Source: an uncultured Eggerthella sp.
Lineage (GTDB): Bacteria; Actinomycetota; Coriobacteriia; Coriobacteriales; Eggerthellaceae
Assembly (NCBI GenBank): GCA_900551155.1
Contig: URVA01000015.1
Location: forward strand, 1 to 20,828
Direction: 5' to 3'
DNA: 20,828 bases
Shown: positions 8,990 to 16,135 of the stretch, piece by piece
Layout: each line of letters opens with the position of its first letter
How positions within the stretch are numbered: the stretch's first letter is position 1
Made by a program: the position numbers and the translations under genes
Notes under the pieces: model-generated
What the model saw: the letters and a program-made list of their open reading frames with translations, nothing else
Told to the model about the DNA's origin: nothing
Databases searched by the model: none

Positions 8990-9023
8990 TCAGCACAAAT
9001 TAGACTAAATGTTGCTGATTTTT
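8988..9023 (+). terminator. Rho-independent terminator of gltBD
   Basis: AATCAGCA (8988-8995) pairs with TGCTGATT (9013-9020) to form an 8-bp stem, followed by TTTTT (9019-9023). The 5' arm includes the last bases of the gltD stop codon. It separates gltBD from glnA. Confidence 0.75.
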
Positions 9024-9032
9024 GCGGGAGTA

Positions 9033-9069
9033 TTAACCGTTCTGAATCATGTCTGAAACATTTGGAATT
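9033..9069 (+). promoter_or_regulatory. GlnR-box-like nitrogen control element upstream of glnA
   Basis: Half-sites TTAAC (9033), GAATC (9044), GAAAC (9055) and GAATT (9065) are spaced 11, 11 and 10 bp. The array parallels that before gltB in order, spacing and the shared GAAACATT core. It ends 78 bp before the glnA start; a TTTAAA at 9098-9103 is a weak -10 candidate at nearly the same offset as in gltB. Confidence 0.55.
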
Positions 9070-9147
9070 TAGACTGATGACTAGTAAGTAGAAACCGTTT
9101 AAACAACTGGTTTAAAGTTCGCGAGCATCCACAGTGAAGGAGTTCTC

Positions 9148-11310
9148 ATGACTAACGCGACAGCAACCACAGCGAGCGCACCCGTGAATGCGGCTGGTTC
9201 AAACAGTCAAGCAAACACCCCTACACCTACAAATGTTTCCGAAATCTATGGCGCTATGGTTTTCGATGAACGCGTAATGAAGGAACGCTTACCCAAGCCA
9301 ACCTTTAAAGAGCTGATGCGCACCATCAACGACGGCGAGCCCCTTAATCTTGATGTCGCTAATATCGTTGCTCATGCTATGAAAGAATGGGCTATTGAAA
9401 ATGGGGCAACGCATTTCACTCACTGGTTCCAGCCACTTTCTGGTGTTACCAGCGAAAAGCATGATTCTTTCATTAACCCTCAGTCTGATGGCAACGTCAT
9501 TATGACGTTTTCTGGCAAGGAACTTATCCAAGGCGAACCCGATGCCTCCAGTTTTCCTAATGGCGGCCTGCGCGCCACTTTTGAAGCACGTGGTTATACC
9601 GCATGGGATCCAACGAGTCATGCTTTCATTAAGGATGAAGTGCTCTGCATCCCTACCGCTTTTTGTTCCTATACCGGCGAAGCGCTTGATAAGAAAACCC
9701 CTCTTTTGCGATCCATGGGCGCTATCGAAGAGCAGGCAAAGCGCGTCTTGGCACTCTTCGACGAACATCCCCATCGCGTAACCACTACCGTTGGAGCTGA
9801 ACAGGAGTTCTTCCTTATTCCTAAAGAAGAATATGAACGTCGCGAAGATTTGGTGTTAACGGGACGTACCCTTTTTGGTCATTCACCTTGCAAGGGTCAA
9901 GAACTAGAAGAACACTACTTTGGTGCAATTCGTCCTACAGTAAACAACTTCCTTAAGGCGCTTGACGATGAACTCTGGAAGCTTGGCATTCCTGTTCGCA
10001 CCAAACATAACGAGGTAGCACCCGCACAGCACGAAATTGCTCCTATCTTTACCAACGCTAATCAGGCAATCGACCAGAACCTGCTTACTATGGAAAAAAT
10101 GACCATGCTCGCAAGCCGTTTTGGTCTGGTATGCCTTCTTCACGAAAAGCCCTTCGATGGCGTAAATGGATCTGGTAAGCACAACAACTGGTCTATTTCT
10201 GCTGACGAAAAGAACCTGCTTGATCCAGGCGACAATCCTACCGATAACCTGCGATTCTTAATCTTTCTTGCTGCAATTATCGAAGCTGTTGATGATTATC
10301 AGGAACTTTTGCGTATGTCGGTTGCAACAGCAGGTAACGATCATCGCCTTGGCGCAAACGAAGCACCTCCTGCAATTATCTCCATCTTCCTTGGTGATGA
10401 ATTGGGTGCCATCGTTGATGCTATCATTAAGAGTGAAGAATACATCGGCCAGAGCAAAACCAAGATCGATTTGGGCGTTCAGTCTCTTCCTCGTTTCGCA
10501 AAGGACAACACCGACCGCAATCGCACCAGTCCTTTTGCCTTTACCGGTAACAAGTTTGAATTCCGTATGCCTGGCTCACACAACAACCTTGCTGACTGCA
10601 ATATGATCTTAAATACCGCAGTGGCAAAGAGCCTTAAGAAATGCGCTGACAAGCTTGAAGGTGCCGCAGATCCTCGCACTGCAGCTGCTGCCTACATTAA
10701 AGAAACCCTGACGGATCACCAGCGCATTATCTTTAATGGAAACGGTTATTCAGAAGAATGGCCTGTCGAAGCACAGCGTCGCGGCCTTGCCAATAATCGC
10801 ACCACCGCAGATGCTCTGCCTGCCTACATTGCCGATAAATCCATTGAACTCTTTGGCGAAATGGGCGTGCTTACCGAAAGCGAAATTGCAAGCCGTTACG
10901 AATGCAAGTTGGAGCGCTACTGCAAGCTTATCAATATTGAAGCACGCGTTATGCGCCGTATGACTCGTCGCACCTTCTTGCCCGCAATCAACGACTACGC
11001 TTCTGAAATTGCAGAAAGCTTAAAGCGTTATCGCGAAATGGCTCCTGAAAGCAAGACAACTGCTCAGGAAACCATACTTGCAAACTTGCTTGATAGCATC
11101 GAAAAGATTTACACCCTCGTCGAAGAACTTGACGCTGCTGGCAAGAAAGCACAAGAAACCGAAAACCTGCAAGAGCGTGCCAACTATTACGCTCACAGCG
11201 TTATTCCTATCATGGATCAATTACGCGAGGTGGTCGACTACACCGAGACCATCACTGACCGTTCGCACTGGCCCGTACCAAGCTACAACAACATGCTGTT
11301 CTATGTATAA
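9148..11310 (+). CDS. glnN: Type III glutamine synthetase
   Basis: Makes glutamine from glutamate, ammonium and ATP; with GltBD it forms the GS/GOGAT cycle. The 720-residue length and sequence are those of GSIII (dodecameric, Bacteroides/cyanobacterial GlnN type), not of the roughly 440-470-residue GSI. Seen: GAMVFDERVMKERLP near the N terminus, metal/substrate-site EQE (218-220), the KHNEVAPAQHEIAP segment, and NGSGKHNNWSIS with His345, all typical of GSIII. The N-terminal 30 residues are Ala/Thr/Pro-rich and unstructured. AAGGAG (9137-9142) lies 5 nt before the ATG. It is a separate transcription unit, with a terminator before it and a GlnR-like element upstream. GSIII lacks the adenylylation control of GSI-beta, so transcription control by the upstream element is plausible. 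Confidence 0.95.
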   Translation: MTNATATTASAPVNAAGSNSQANTPTPTNVSEIYGAMVFDERVMKERLPKPTFKELMRTINDGEPLNLDVANIVAHAMKEWAIENGATHFTHWFQPLSGVTSEKHDSFINPQSDGNVIMTFSGKELIQGEPDASSFPNGGLRATFEARGYTAWDPTSHAFIKDEVLCIPTAFCSYTGEALDKKTPLLRSMGAIEEQAKRVLALFDEHPHRVTTTVGAEQEFFLIPKEEYERREDLVLTGRTLFGHSPCKGQELEEHYFGAIRPTVNNFLKALDDELWKLGIPVRTKHNEVAPAQHEIAPIFTNANQAIDQNLLTMEKMTMLASRFGLVCLLHEKPFDGVNGSGKHNNWSISADEKNLLDPGDNPTDNLRFLIFLAAIIEAVDDYQELLRMSVATAGNDHRLGANEAPPAIISIFLGDELGAIVDAIIKSEEYIGQSKTKIDLGVQSLPRFAKDNTDRNRTSPFAFTGNKFEFRMPGSHNNLADCNMILNTAVAKSLKKCADKLEGAADPRTAAAAYIKETLTDHQRIIFNGNGYSEEWPVEAQRRGLANNRTTADALPAYIADKSIELFGEMGVLTESEIASRYECKLERYCKLINIEARVMRRMTRRTFLPAINDYASEIAESLKRYREMAPESKTTAQETILANLLDSIEKIYTLVEELDAAGKKAQETENLQERANYYAHSVIPIMDQLREVVDYTETITDRSHWPVPSYNNMLFYV

Positions 11311-11330
11311 AACCAGCTTGTAAGGGTTTT
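11309..11330 (+). terminator. Weak terminator-like hairpin after glnA
   Basis: AAAACC (11309-11314) can pair with GGTTTT (11325-11330) over a 10-nt loop, the 3' arm supplying a short T-run. The stem is only 6 bp with two G-C pairs, so it is a weak candidate. Confidence 0.3.
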
Positions 11331-11336
11331 GCGATA

Positions 11337-11487
11337 TGCAGGGCAAGGACCAACCCATTCGCGGTATATGCACTCTACCGTAGGCATCCACCACACGGTA
11401 ACTATCCACGAAAACATGGCATACACGCGGATATCTAGCTCCTCGGCTAAACACTCAACTCAACACGGTTGGTTCCTTCGCCCTGCA
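11337..11487. repeat. Long imperfect inverted repeat, candidate structured RNA or palindromic element
   Basis: Arm 11337-11355 pairs with arm 11467-11487 in blocks of 8, 4 and 7 bp, separated by two single-base bulges in the right arm. The 111 nt enclosed can form further hairpins on the plus strand: CGGTA/TACCG at about 11362-11380, TATCCACG/CGCGGATA (one mismatch) at about 11404-11434, and TAGC/GCTA at about 11437-11450. This would be a multi-helix junction closed by a 19-bp stem. No T-run follows on either strand, no target duplication flanks it, and it matches no riboswitch or ncRNA family I recognise. Confidence 0.55.
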
Positions 11488-11506
11488 AGAAGCATTACAG
11501 AAATTT

Positions 11507-11540
11507 GATCGCGGTCATCTAGTCTAGATCGCGTTCATCT
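11507..11540. promoter_or_regulatory. Direct repeat and palindrome upstream of dapF
   Basis: GATCGCGGTCATCT (11507-11520) and GATCGCGTTCATCT (11527-11540) differ at one base and are exactly 20 bp apart, two helical turns. The junction forms the palindrome ATCTAGTCTAGAT (11517-11529). This looks like a regulator binding site for the dapF promoter; the regulator is unknown. Confidence 0.5.
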
Positions 11541-11593
11541 TTTTGTTTATGGAAAAGAATAAATAACACGATTTGTACTTAGATCATTTTCAA

Positions 11594-11601
11594 GAGAAAG
11601 G
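11594..11601 (+). promoter_or_regulatory. Shine-Dalgarno site deciding the dapF TTG start
   Basis: GAGAAAGG lies 7 nt upstream of the TTG at 11609. The alternative TTG at 11573 has no such site and would add 12 residues absent from the family. Confidence 0.7.
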
Positions 11602-11608
11602 TACCACA

Positions 11609-12568
11609 TTGCCGCTTCGATCATTTTGGAAGTTGCACGGTCTAGGAAATGACTTCATATTTTTTGACGCTATGACAGAAAACCTTGAGCTCTCAGCACA
11701 AGTTGTAGCCGACCTTTGCGATCGTCACACCGGAATCGGTGCTGACGGCGTTATTATTGTTAAGCCCTCCCCACGACCTGAATGTATCGGCTACATGCAC
11801 TACATCAACGCCGATGGCACACTTGCCCAAATGTGCGGCAATGGCGTGCGTTGCTTCGCGAAGTTTTTAGTAGACCACAGCTACGTTAATCCCGCTGCAG
11901 GAAACTTCATTGCTGACACCCTAGCTGGACCAAAACCAATTTCGTTTGAAGTTGATAGCGCAAACCAACTTACCTTAGCGACGGTGGACATGGGCAGCCC
12001 AATCCTTGAGCCTTCTCGTGTTCCCACAGTACTGAGCGCAAACGCTACCGATTCAGAAGGTGTTGAATACGTACGCGAAGCTGAACTTGATTCCCCTTGG
12101 GGACCCTTCGCCTTTACCTGCGTAAGCATGGGAAACCCCCATGCTGTTTGCTTTTTAGACGAAGCAAAGCTGGCTGCCCTACCTGCAGAGTGCTTTACGA
12201 ATAGCACCCAAAGCCAAACAACGAGTGAGCGCCACCTTACTACCCTCAACGTTGATCGCATCGGTGCTTTTTTTGAGTCCCACGAAGCCTTTCCCGAAAA
12301 AACCAATGTTGAGTTTGCCTATGTTATCAATCGCAACACCATAGAAATGCGTGTTTTCGAACGCGGCTGCGGAGAAACCCACGCCTGCGGTACCGGCGCA
12401 TGCGCTACCCAAGTTGCAGCACATCTACTTGATAAAACCGATGAAGAAGCAGATCTGCTTTTACTGGGCGGCACGCTTCATATTGCGCTTCGCAACCAGC
12501 ACGTCATTATGACAGGCCCCGCACAAGAATCCTTCAGCGGAACGGTTGACATAAGCGCAAAGCCTTAA
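11609..12568 (+). CDS. dapF: Diaminopimelate epimerase
   Basis: Converts LL- to meso-diaminopimelate, precursor of lysine and peptidoglycan cross-links; PLP-independent two-cysteine mechanism. Seen: N-terminal KLHGLGNDF, first catalytic Cys76 in MCGNGVRC and second Cys260 in ACGTGACA, with the GNPH segment between them. Starting at the TTG at 11609, preceded by GAGAAAGG, gives 319 residues beginning at the usual place of the family; an upstream TTG at 11573 is also in frame but less likely. There is an insertion of about 20 residues near 12185-12245, between the AECF and LNVDRIGAFFE segments, compared with a typical DapF. Followed 89 nt later by the dapL-like gene, the preceding step of the same pathway. 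A direct-repeat element upstream suggests regulated transcription. Confidence 0.95.
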   Translation: MPLRSFWKLHGLGNDFIFFDAMTENLELSAQVVADLCDRHTGIGADGVIIVKPSPRPECIGYMHYINADGTLAQMCGNGVRCFAKFLVDHSYVNPAAGNFIADTLAGPKPISFEVDSANQLTLATVDMGSPILEPSRVPTVLSANATDSEGVEYVREAELDSPWGPFAFTCVSMGNPHAVCFLDEAKLAALPAECFTNSTQSQTTSERHLTTLNVDRIGAFFESHEAFPEKTNVEFAYVINRNTIEMRVFERGCGETHACGTGACATQVAAHLLDKTDEEADLLLLGGTLHIALRNQHVIMTGPAQESFSGTVDISAKP

Positions 12569-12657
12569 CCGCCAACCCCACCCCAACTCGCAGCACACTA
12601 ATTACGCACTGCATCTTTTCTTTACGATATCCACCCCCTTCGAGAAAGAAGTTATCC

Positions 12658-13815
12658 ATGCAAACTGCTGAATGCCTTAATCATCTTTCCCCGTATTTGT
12701 TCGCTCAGATTGATGCAAAGAAAGCGGCTCTTGCCGAACAAGGCATCGATGTAATTTCCCTTGGCATTGGAGATCCCGATATGCCAACGCCAGAGCATAT
12801 CGTTGATGCAATGGCGCAAGCAATTCGCAAGCCTGCAAACCACCAATACCCTGATTACGCAGGCTCAATCGAATATCGACAGGCTTGCGCAACCTATATG
12901 CAGCGCAGATTCGGAGTTACCCTTGATCCTGTAACGGAAGTTCTTGCCCTTATTGGCAGCAAGGAAGGCATTGCACATTTGCATACCGCCTTTGTTAACC
13001 CTGGCGATTATGTGCTTGCACCCGCAATTGGCTATCCCGTTTATTCTGGTGGCGCCACACTCCAAAGCGCAAACACCTACTTCATGCCTATGAACAAGGA
13101 AAATGGCTTCTTGGCAGATTTCGAAAACATTCCTACTGAAGTGCTCGAACGCACAAAGATTATGTTTCTTGGCTACCCCAACAACCCAACAGGCACCTGC
13201 GCAACAGAAGAATACTTCGATCGCGCCATAGCATTCTGTCGCGAACATGACATCCTACTTGCTCACGACAATGCATATTGCGACATCTGCTATGACGGAT
13301 ATCGTGCTCCTTCTATTCTGGAGCGCCCTGGCGCCATGGATTGCTGCATCGAATTCTTCAGCTTAAGCAAGTCTTACAACATGACTGGTTGGCGCATTGG
13401 CTTTGCTTGCGGTAATCCCCAGGCTATTGAGGCACTAGGCACGGTTAAGAACAATCTTGATTCTGGTCAATTCACCGCAATTCAGGATGCCGCTATTGTG
13501 GCACTCACGGGAGACCAAACCTGCGTCGAAGAAATGTGCGCGCTCTATCAAAAGCGTCGCGATCTTATTGTTGATGCCCTGCGCCGTATTGGTGTTGAAT
13601 GCGAATATCCTAAAGCCACCATCTATGTATGGGCAAAGGTACCCGAAGGAGAAACATCCGAATCGTTTGCAACTAAGCTTCTTGAACAAGCACATGTTGT
13701 TGTTACTCCAGGCAATGGCTATGGTCCACAAGGTGAAGGATATATTCGTATTTCGCTTACCACGCCCGATGATCGCCTGCTTGAAGCAGTTGATCGCATT
13801 AAGGCGCTGGTGTAA
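12658..13815 (+). CDS. dapL: LL-diaminopimelate aminotransferase (DapL-like class I aminotransferase)
   Basis: Probably forms LL-diaminopimelate directly from tetrahydrodipicolinate with glutamate as amino donor, bypassing succinylated or acetylated intermediates. Seen: class I PLP-aminotransferase fold with SLGIGDPDMPTP near residue 35, YPNNPTG, and the PLP lysine Lys238 in SLSKSYNMTGWRIG; 385 residues. Sequence style and length fit the DapL branch of archaea and some bacteria rather than aspartate transaminases, and the position straight after dapF supports this. The ATG at 12658 is preceded by a modest purine-rich GAGAAAGAAG. Alternative: an aspartate/alanine-type aminotransferase of the same fold. 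Family sure, exact substrate likely. Confidence 0.85.
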   Translation: MQTAECLNHLSPYLFAQIDAKKAALAEQGIDVISLGIGDPDMPTPEHIVDAMAQAIRKPANHQYPDYAGSIEYRQACATYMQRRFGVTLDPVTEVLALIGSKEGIAHLHTAFVNPGDYVLAPAIGYPVYSGGATLQSANTYFMPMNKENGFLADFENIPTEVLERTKIMFLGYPNNPTGTCATEEYFDRAIAFCREHDILLAHDNAYCDICYDGYRAPSILERPGAMDCCIEFFSLSKSYNMTGWRIGFACGNPQAIEALGTVKNNLDSGQFTAIQDAAIVALTGDQTCVEEMCALYQKRRDLIVDALRRIGVECEYPKATIYVWAKVPEGETSESFATKLLEQAHVVVTPGNGYGPQGEGYIRISLTTPDDRLLEAVDRIKALV

Positions 13816-13842
13816 AAGCAGAACTTCAGCAACGTTTACGAA

Positions 13843-13944
13843 ATGAGCGTATTGCTAGCGTCCGCACAAGACCCGCAACAAGATCCGCAAGAAGGCTCGC
13901 AACAAAACCCCACATTATGCTCAAAAACACCGCGTTGCCCTTAA
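13843..13944 (+). CDS. Doubtful small open reading frame over the 12-bp repeats
   Basis: A 33-codon frame starting with ATG reads through the tandem repeat before purF, giving a Gln/Pro/Asp-rich peptide beginning MSVLLASAQ. It has no clear Shine-Dalgarno site and no recognised relatives. It is listed because the 12-bp repeat keeps this frame open; it may be non-coding. Confidence 0.15.
   Translation: MSVLLASAQDPQQDPQEGSQQNPTLCSKTPRCP
13858..13905 (+). repeat. Four tandem 12-bp repeats upstream of purF
   Basis: Four consecutive 12-bp units begin at 13858, 13870, 13882 and 13894, with an approximate consensus G-N-N-CCGCAACAA (one unit has TCGCAACAA). They lie in the 179-bp gap between dapL and purF. 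Confidence 0.75.
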
Positions 13945-13994
13945 AACGACCAAACCCCGTAAGAACCAAACTGTAAAAGAATCGAATTGCCACT

Positions 13995-15521
13995 ATGTTT
14001 TCTTCCATCACTTCATCTACTCTTAATTCGTCCGACATCGAAAACGACGATGCATTGCACGAAGCGTGCGGCGTATTTGGCATATGGGCTCCCCAGCTCG
14101 ATGTATCACGTATGACGTTTTTTGGACTACAAGCACTCCAGCACCGAGGTCAAGAATCAGCAGGCATTGCTGTTACTGATGGATCTCATCTCACCTGCGA
14201 AAAAGGGCTCGGGCTTGCTCGAGAAGTGTTTAGTGATGAAATGATTGCACAACTGCAAGGTATAGCAGCCATTGGGCATGTGCGCTATTCAACAAGCGGT
14301 AAAGATCCTGAACTTAGTTTCCAGTTGGCGCATCCTCTCATCGGTGAAAACGGAGATCAGAATTTTGCGCTTGCCCACAACGGAACACTTACCAATACCG
14401 CTGAGCTTATCAATGAACTGGACGAGGCGCATCGTCCCAAAAAGGATAATAAACACGTAAGCGACACGCAGCTTGCAACCGATCTACTTACGCAATATTG
14501 CAGCGAAACAAACGACATACAAGCAGCACTTACCCGTCTCATGAATTTGATGCTGGGTGCTTATTCGATGGTGGTTTTAACCGATACCGCCCTCTACACC
14601 CTGCGCGACTATTCGGGCATTCGCCCTCTTTGTATAGGAGAGCTTCCCGAAAATGCAGGCTGGGTTGTTGCCAGCGAAACATGTGCACTTGACCTTATTG
14701 GCGCTAACCCCTTACGTGAAGTTGCACCAGGAGAACTTATACGTATCGATGCTGACGGCATCCACTCAATCCCTGTCTTAAGCGATAGCGCAAGCAACAA
14801 CCAAGCTGCCCTTAGTCGACCTGCACGATGCTTGTTTGAATACGTCTACTTCGCTCGTCCCGATTCGGTTATTGATGGAGCAAATGTCTATCGCGCACGC
14901 GAAGCAATGGGGCGACGCCTGTTCCATGAATCGCCTGTTGATGCCGATATTGTTATTGGAGTACCCGATTCAGGTATTCCTGCCGCTATTGGATACGCAC
15001 GGGAAAGCGGTGTCATTTATTCTGAAGGCCTGGTTAAAAACCGCTACATTGACCGTACCTTCATTCAACCAACACAAGAACTGCGCGAACAAGGCATCCG
15101 TATCAAACTTAATCCCCTTCACTATGCGGTGCGTAACCGCCGCATCATTGTGGTAGACGACTCAATTGTGCGCGGCAGTACGTCAAAGCAGCTTGTACAA
15201 ATGCTGCGTGATGCAGGAGCTGCAGAAGTTCATTTACGCATTACTTCTCCCGCTATTATTTGGCCCTGCTTCTTAGGCATCAACACCGACACCCAAGAAC
15301 AACTTATTGCGGCATCACATTCAGTAGAAGAAACCTGTGCCTATATTGGAGCAGATTCCCTTGCCTATCTTTCCCTCGAAGGTCTGAAGTCATGCATTTA
15401 TGCAAACCATCCCCATTACTGCAGCGCATGCTTCGATGGCGACTACCCCATGCCTTGCCCTAATCCGCTACACGACAACGCCTTCTTACCCAACTACAAA
15501 CCTAAGTGGAATAATCAATAG
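13995..15521 (+). CDS. purF: Amidophosphoribosyltransferase
   Basis: First step of purine synthesis: PRPP plus glutamine gives 5-phosphoribosylamine. Seen: class II amidotransferase domain with nucleophile Cys25 in EACGVFGI, then QHRGQESAGI, and a C-terminal phosphoribosyltransferase domain with the PRPP loop VVDDSIVRGST (Asp388-Asp389). Cys279, Cys425, Cys476 and Cys479 have spacing 146/51/3, close to the 146/55/3 of the iron-sulphur PurF of Bacillus subtilis, so a 4Fe-4S cluster and an N-terminal propeptide of 24 residues are likely. 508 residues. The ATG at 13995 has only a weak ribosome site (GAATCGAA upstream), but the start is fixed by the short distance to Cys25. No other pur genes lie nearby; it sits alone between dapL and the trp leader. 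Confidence 0.96.
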   Translation: MFSSITSSTLNSSDIENDDALHEACGVFGIWAPQLDVSRMTFFGLQALQHRGQESAGIAVTDGSHLTCEKGLGLAREVFSDEMIAQLQGIAAIGHVRYSTSGKDPELSFQLAHPLIGENGDQNFALAHNGTLTNTAELINELDEAHRPKKDNKHVSDTQLATDLLTQYCSETNDIQAALTRLMNLMLGAYSMVVLTDTALYTLRDYSGIRPLCIGELPENAGWVVASETCALDLIGANPLREVAPGELIRIDADGIHSIPVLSDSASNNQAALSRPARCLFEYVYFARPDSVIDGANVYRAREAMGRRLFHESPVDADIVIGVPDSGIPAAIGYARESGVIYSEGLVKNRYIDRTFIQPTQELREQGIRIKLNPLHYAVRNRRIIVVDDSIVRGSTSKQLVQMLRDAGAAEVHLRITSPAIIWPCFLGINTDTQEQLIAASHSVEETCAYIGADSLAYLSLEGLKSCIYANHPHYCSACFDGDYPMPCPNPLHDNAFLPNYKPKWNNQ

Positions 15522-15566
15522 AAGCAGTTAAACAAATGTAACCAACCCTTAACGCTTTCTTGTCTT
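15522..15566 (+). terminator. Possible terminator of purF
   Basis: AAGC-GTTAA (15522-15531, one bulged A) pairs with TTAAC-GCTT (15549-15557), a 9-bp stem over a 17-nt loop followed by the T-rich TTTCTTGTCTT. It starts right after the purF stop codon. AT-rich stem and imperfect tail make it a moderate candidate. Confidence 0.45.
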
Positions 15567-15593
15567 GACATTTCTTTGACTTGCCTAAAAAAT
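15565..15593 (+). promoter_or_regulatory. Candidate promoter of the trp operon
   Basis: TTGACA (15565-15570) is a perfect -35 hexamer. The AT-rich TAAAAAAT at 15586-15593 is a poor -10 at a spacing of 15-17 nt. Transcription would begin near 15600, just before Stem I of the T-box. Confidence 0.4.
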
Positions 15594-15872
15594 AGTGAGC
15601 ATTGAAAAACACATACGCAAACCGTTGAAGCGGAAGTAAAAGTGGCTGTGCACGCCCAGAGAGTTCGGGATGCTGGAATCCGAATCGAACGCAAACCACT
15701 AAATGGGCCGCCGAGGGCGCACCGAACCAAACCAGGCAGCTAAAACATCGTTTTGGCAACCATGTTTGAAGTAGGATGCGACGTGTAGACATACGTTAGT
15801 TGTCGGAGATGTGATGGCATCTCGCTAAGGGCATAAATACACTCGTTATGCTTACAGCCTGAAGGTAATCAC

Positions 15873-15928
15873 ACTCCATAGGTTTTCGGAATTCATGTAA
15901 CCGAACAAACCATGGAGTTTTTTATTTT
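15873..15928 (+). terminator. Extra terminator-like hairpin within the trp leader
   Basis: ACTCCAT (15873-15879) pairs with ATGGAGT (15912-15918), GGTTT (15881-15885) with AAACC (15907-15911) and TCGG (15886-15889) with CCGA (15901-15904), 16 bp with small bulges. TTTTTTATTTT follows. It lies before the T-box sequence, so it may be either T-box Stem III or an independent terminator. Confidence 0.65.
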
Positions 15929-15997
15929 CAAAGGTAATTAAGACGAGTTTATTTGTGAATCAAGGTGGCACCGCGGGTGACATAAGGCAAAGCTTTC

Positions 15998-16038
15998 AAC
16001 CCGTCCTTGAACGTTAAAACGTCAGGGACGGGTTTTTT
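15998..16038 (+). terminator. T-box-controlled terminator before trpE
   Basis: CCCGTCCTTG (16000-16009) pairs with CAGGGACGGG (16023-16032, one G-T pair), and ACGT/ACGT extends it after a bulged A, with loop TAAA. Six T residues follow (16033-16038). The start of this stem is the region the antiterminator would take up when uncharged tRNA binds the T-box. Confidence 0.9.
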
Positions 16039-16135
16039 ATTGCGCACACCTTGAACAACGCAATAATTCCTCCCTGTTTTAACGGAGCTAGTACCCAAAA
16101 GCTACGGCAAAACCGAACAGGAAGGATGCTCATAC

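Larger units (their letters stand above)
11311..11608. other. glnA-dapF intergenic region
   Basis: No protein-coding gene recognised. The left half is a 151-bp element bounded by a strong imperfect inverted repeat (11337-11487). The right half has a 14-bp direct repeat and a palindrome (11507-11540) followed by the AT-rich dapF leader and its Shine-Dalgarno site. Confidence 0.6.
15625..16040 (+). promoter_or_regulatory. Tryptophan T-box riboswitch of the trp operon
   Basis: Senses uncharged tRNA(Trp) and allows read-through into trpE. Seen: Stem I with lower helix GCGG (15630-15633)/CCGC (15708-15711) and upper helix AGTGG (15641-15645)/CCACT (15696-15700), enclosing a specifier loop with AAGTAAA on one side and AAATGGG on the other. 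The specifier is TGG, Trp (15704-15706). AGAGAG (15658-15663) is the conserved Stem I bulge, followed by the apical stem TTCGG/CCGAA. The T-box AAGGTGGCACCGCGGG is at 15962-15977; its TGGC (15966-15969) would pair with an NCCA end whose discriminator is G, as in bacterial tRNA(Trp). The terminator follows at 15998-16038. Stem I to T-box is about 300 nt, long for the class, because of additional hairpins between. Confidence 0.93.

Noticed and set aside
11337..11487. Miniature transposable element with terminal inverted repeats
   Set aside because: No flanking target duplication is visible and bulges in the arms fit an RNA stem better. Not fully excluded without a genome-wide copy search.
11311..11608. 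Lysine riboswitch upstream of dapF
   Set aside because: I could not find the conserved lysine-aptamer segments or a terminator just before dapF, despite the suggestive long stem.
13858..13905. CRISPR-like array
   Set aside because: The units are contiguous 12-mers with no spacers and no cas genes nearby.
15703..15774. A 23-codon open frame with one Trp codon in the trp leader, a possible attenuation leader peptide
   Set aside because: Its ATG overlaps the T-box specifier inside Stem I, there is no Shine-Dalgarno site, and it has a single Trp codon. The T-box explains the leader.
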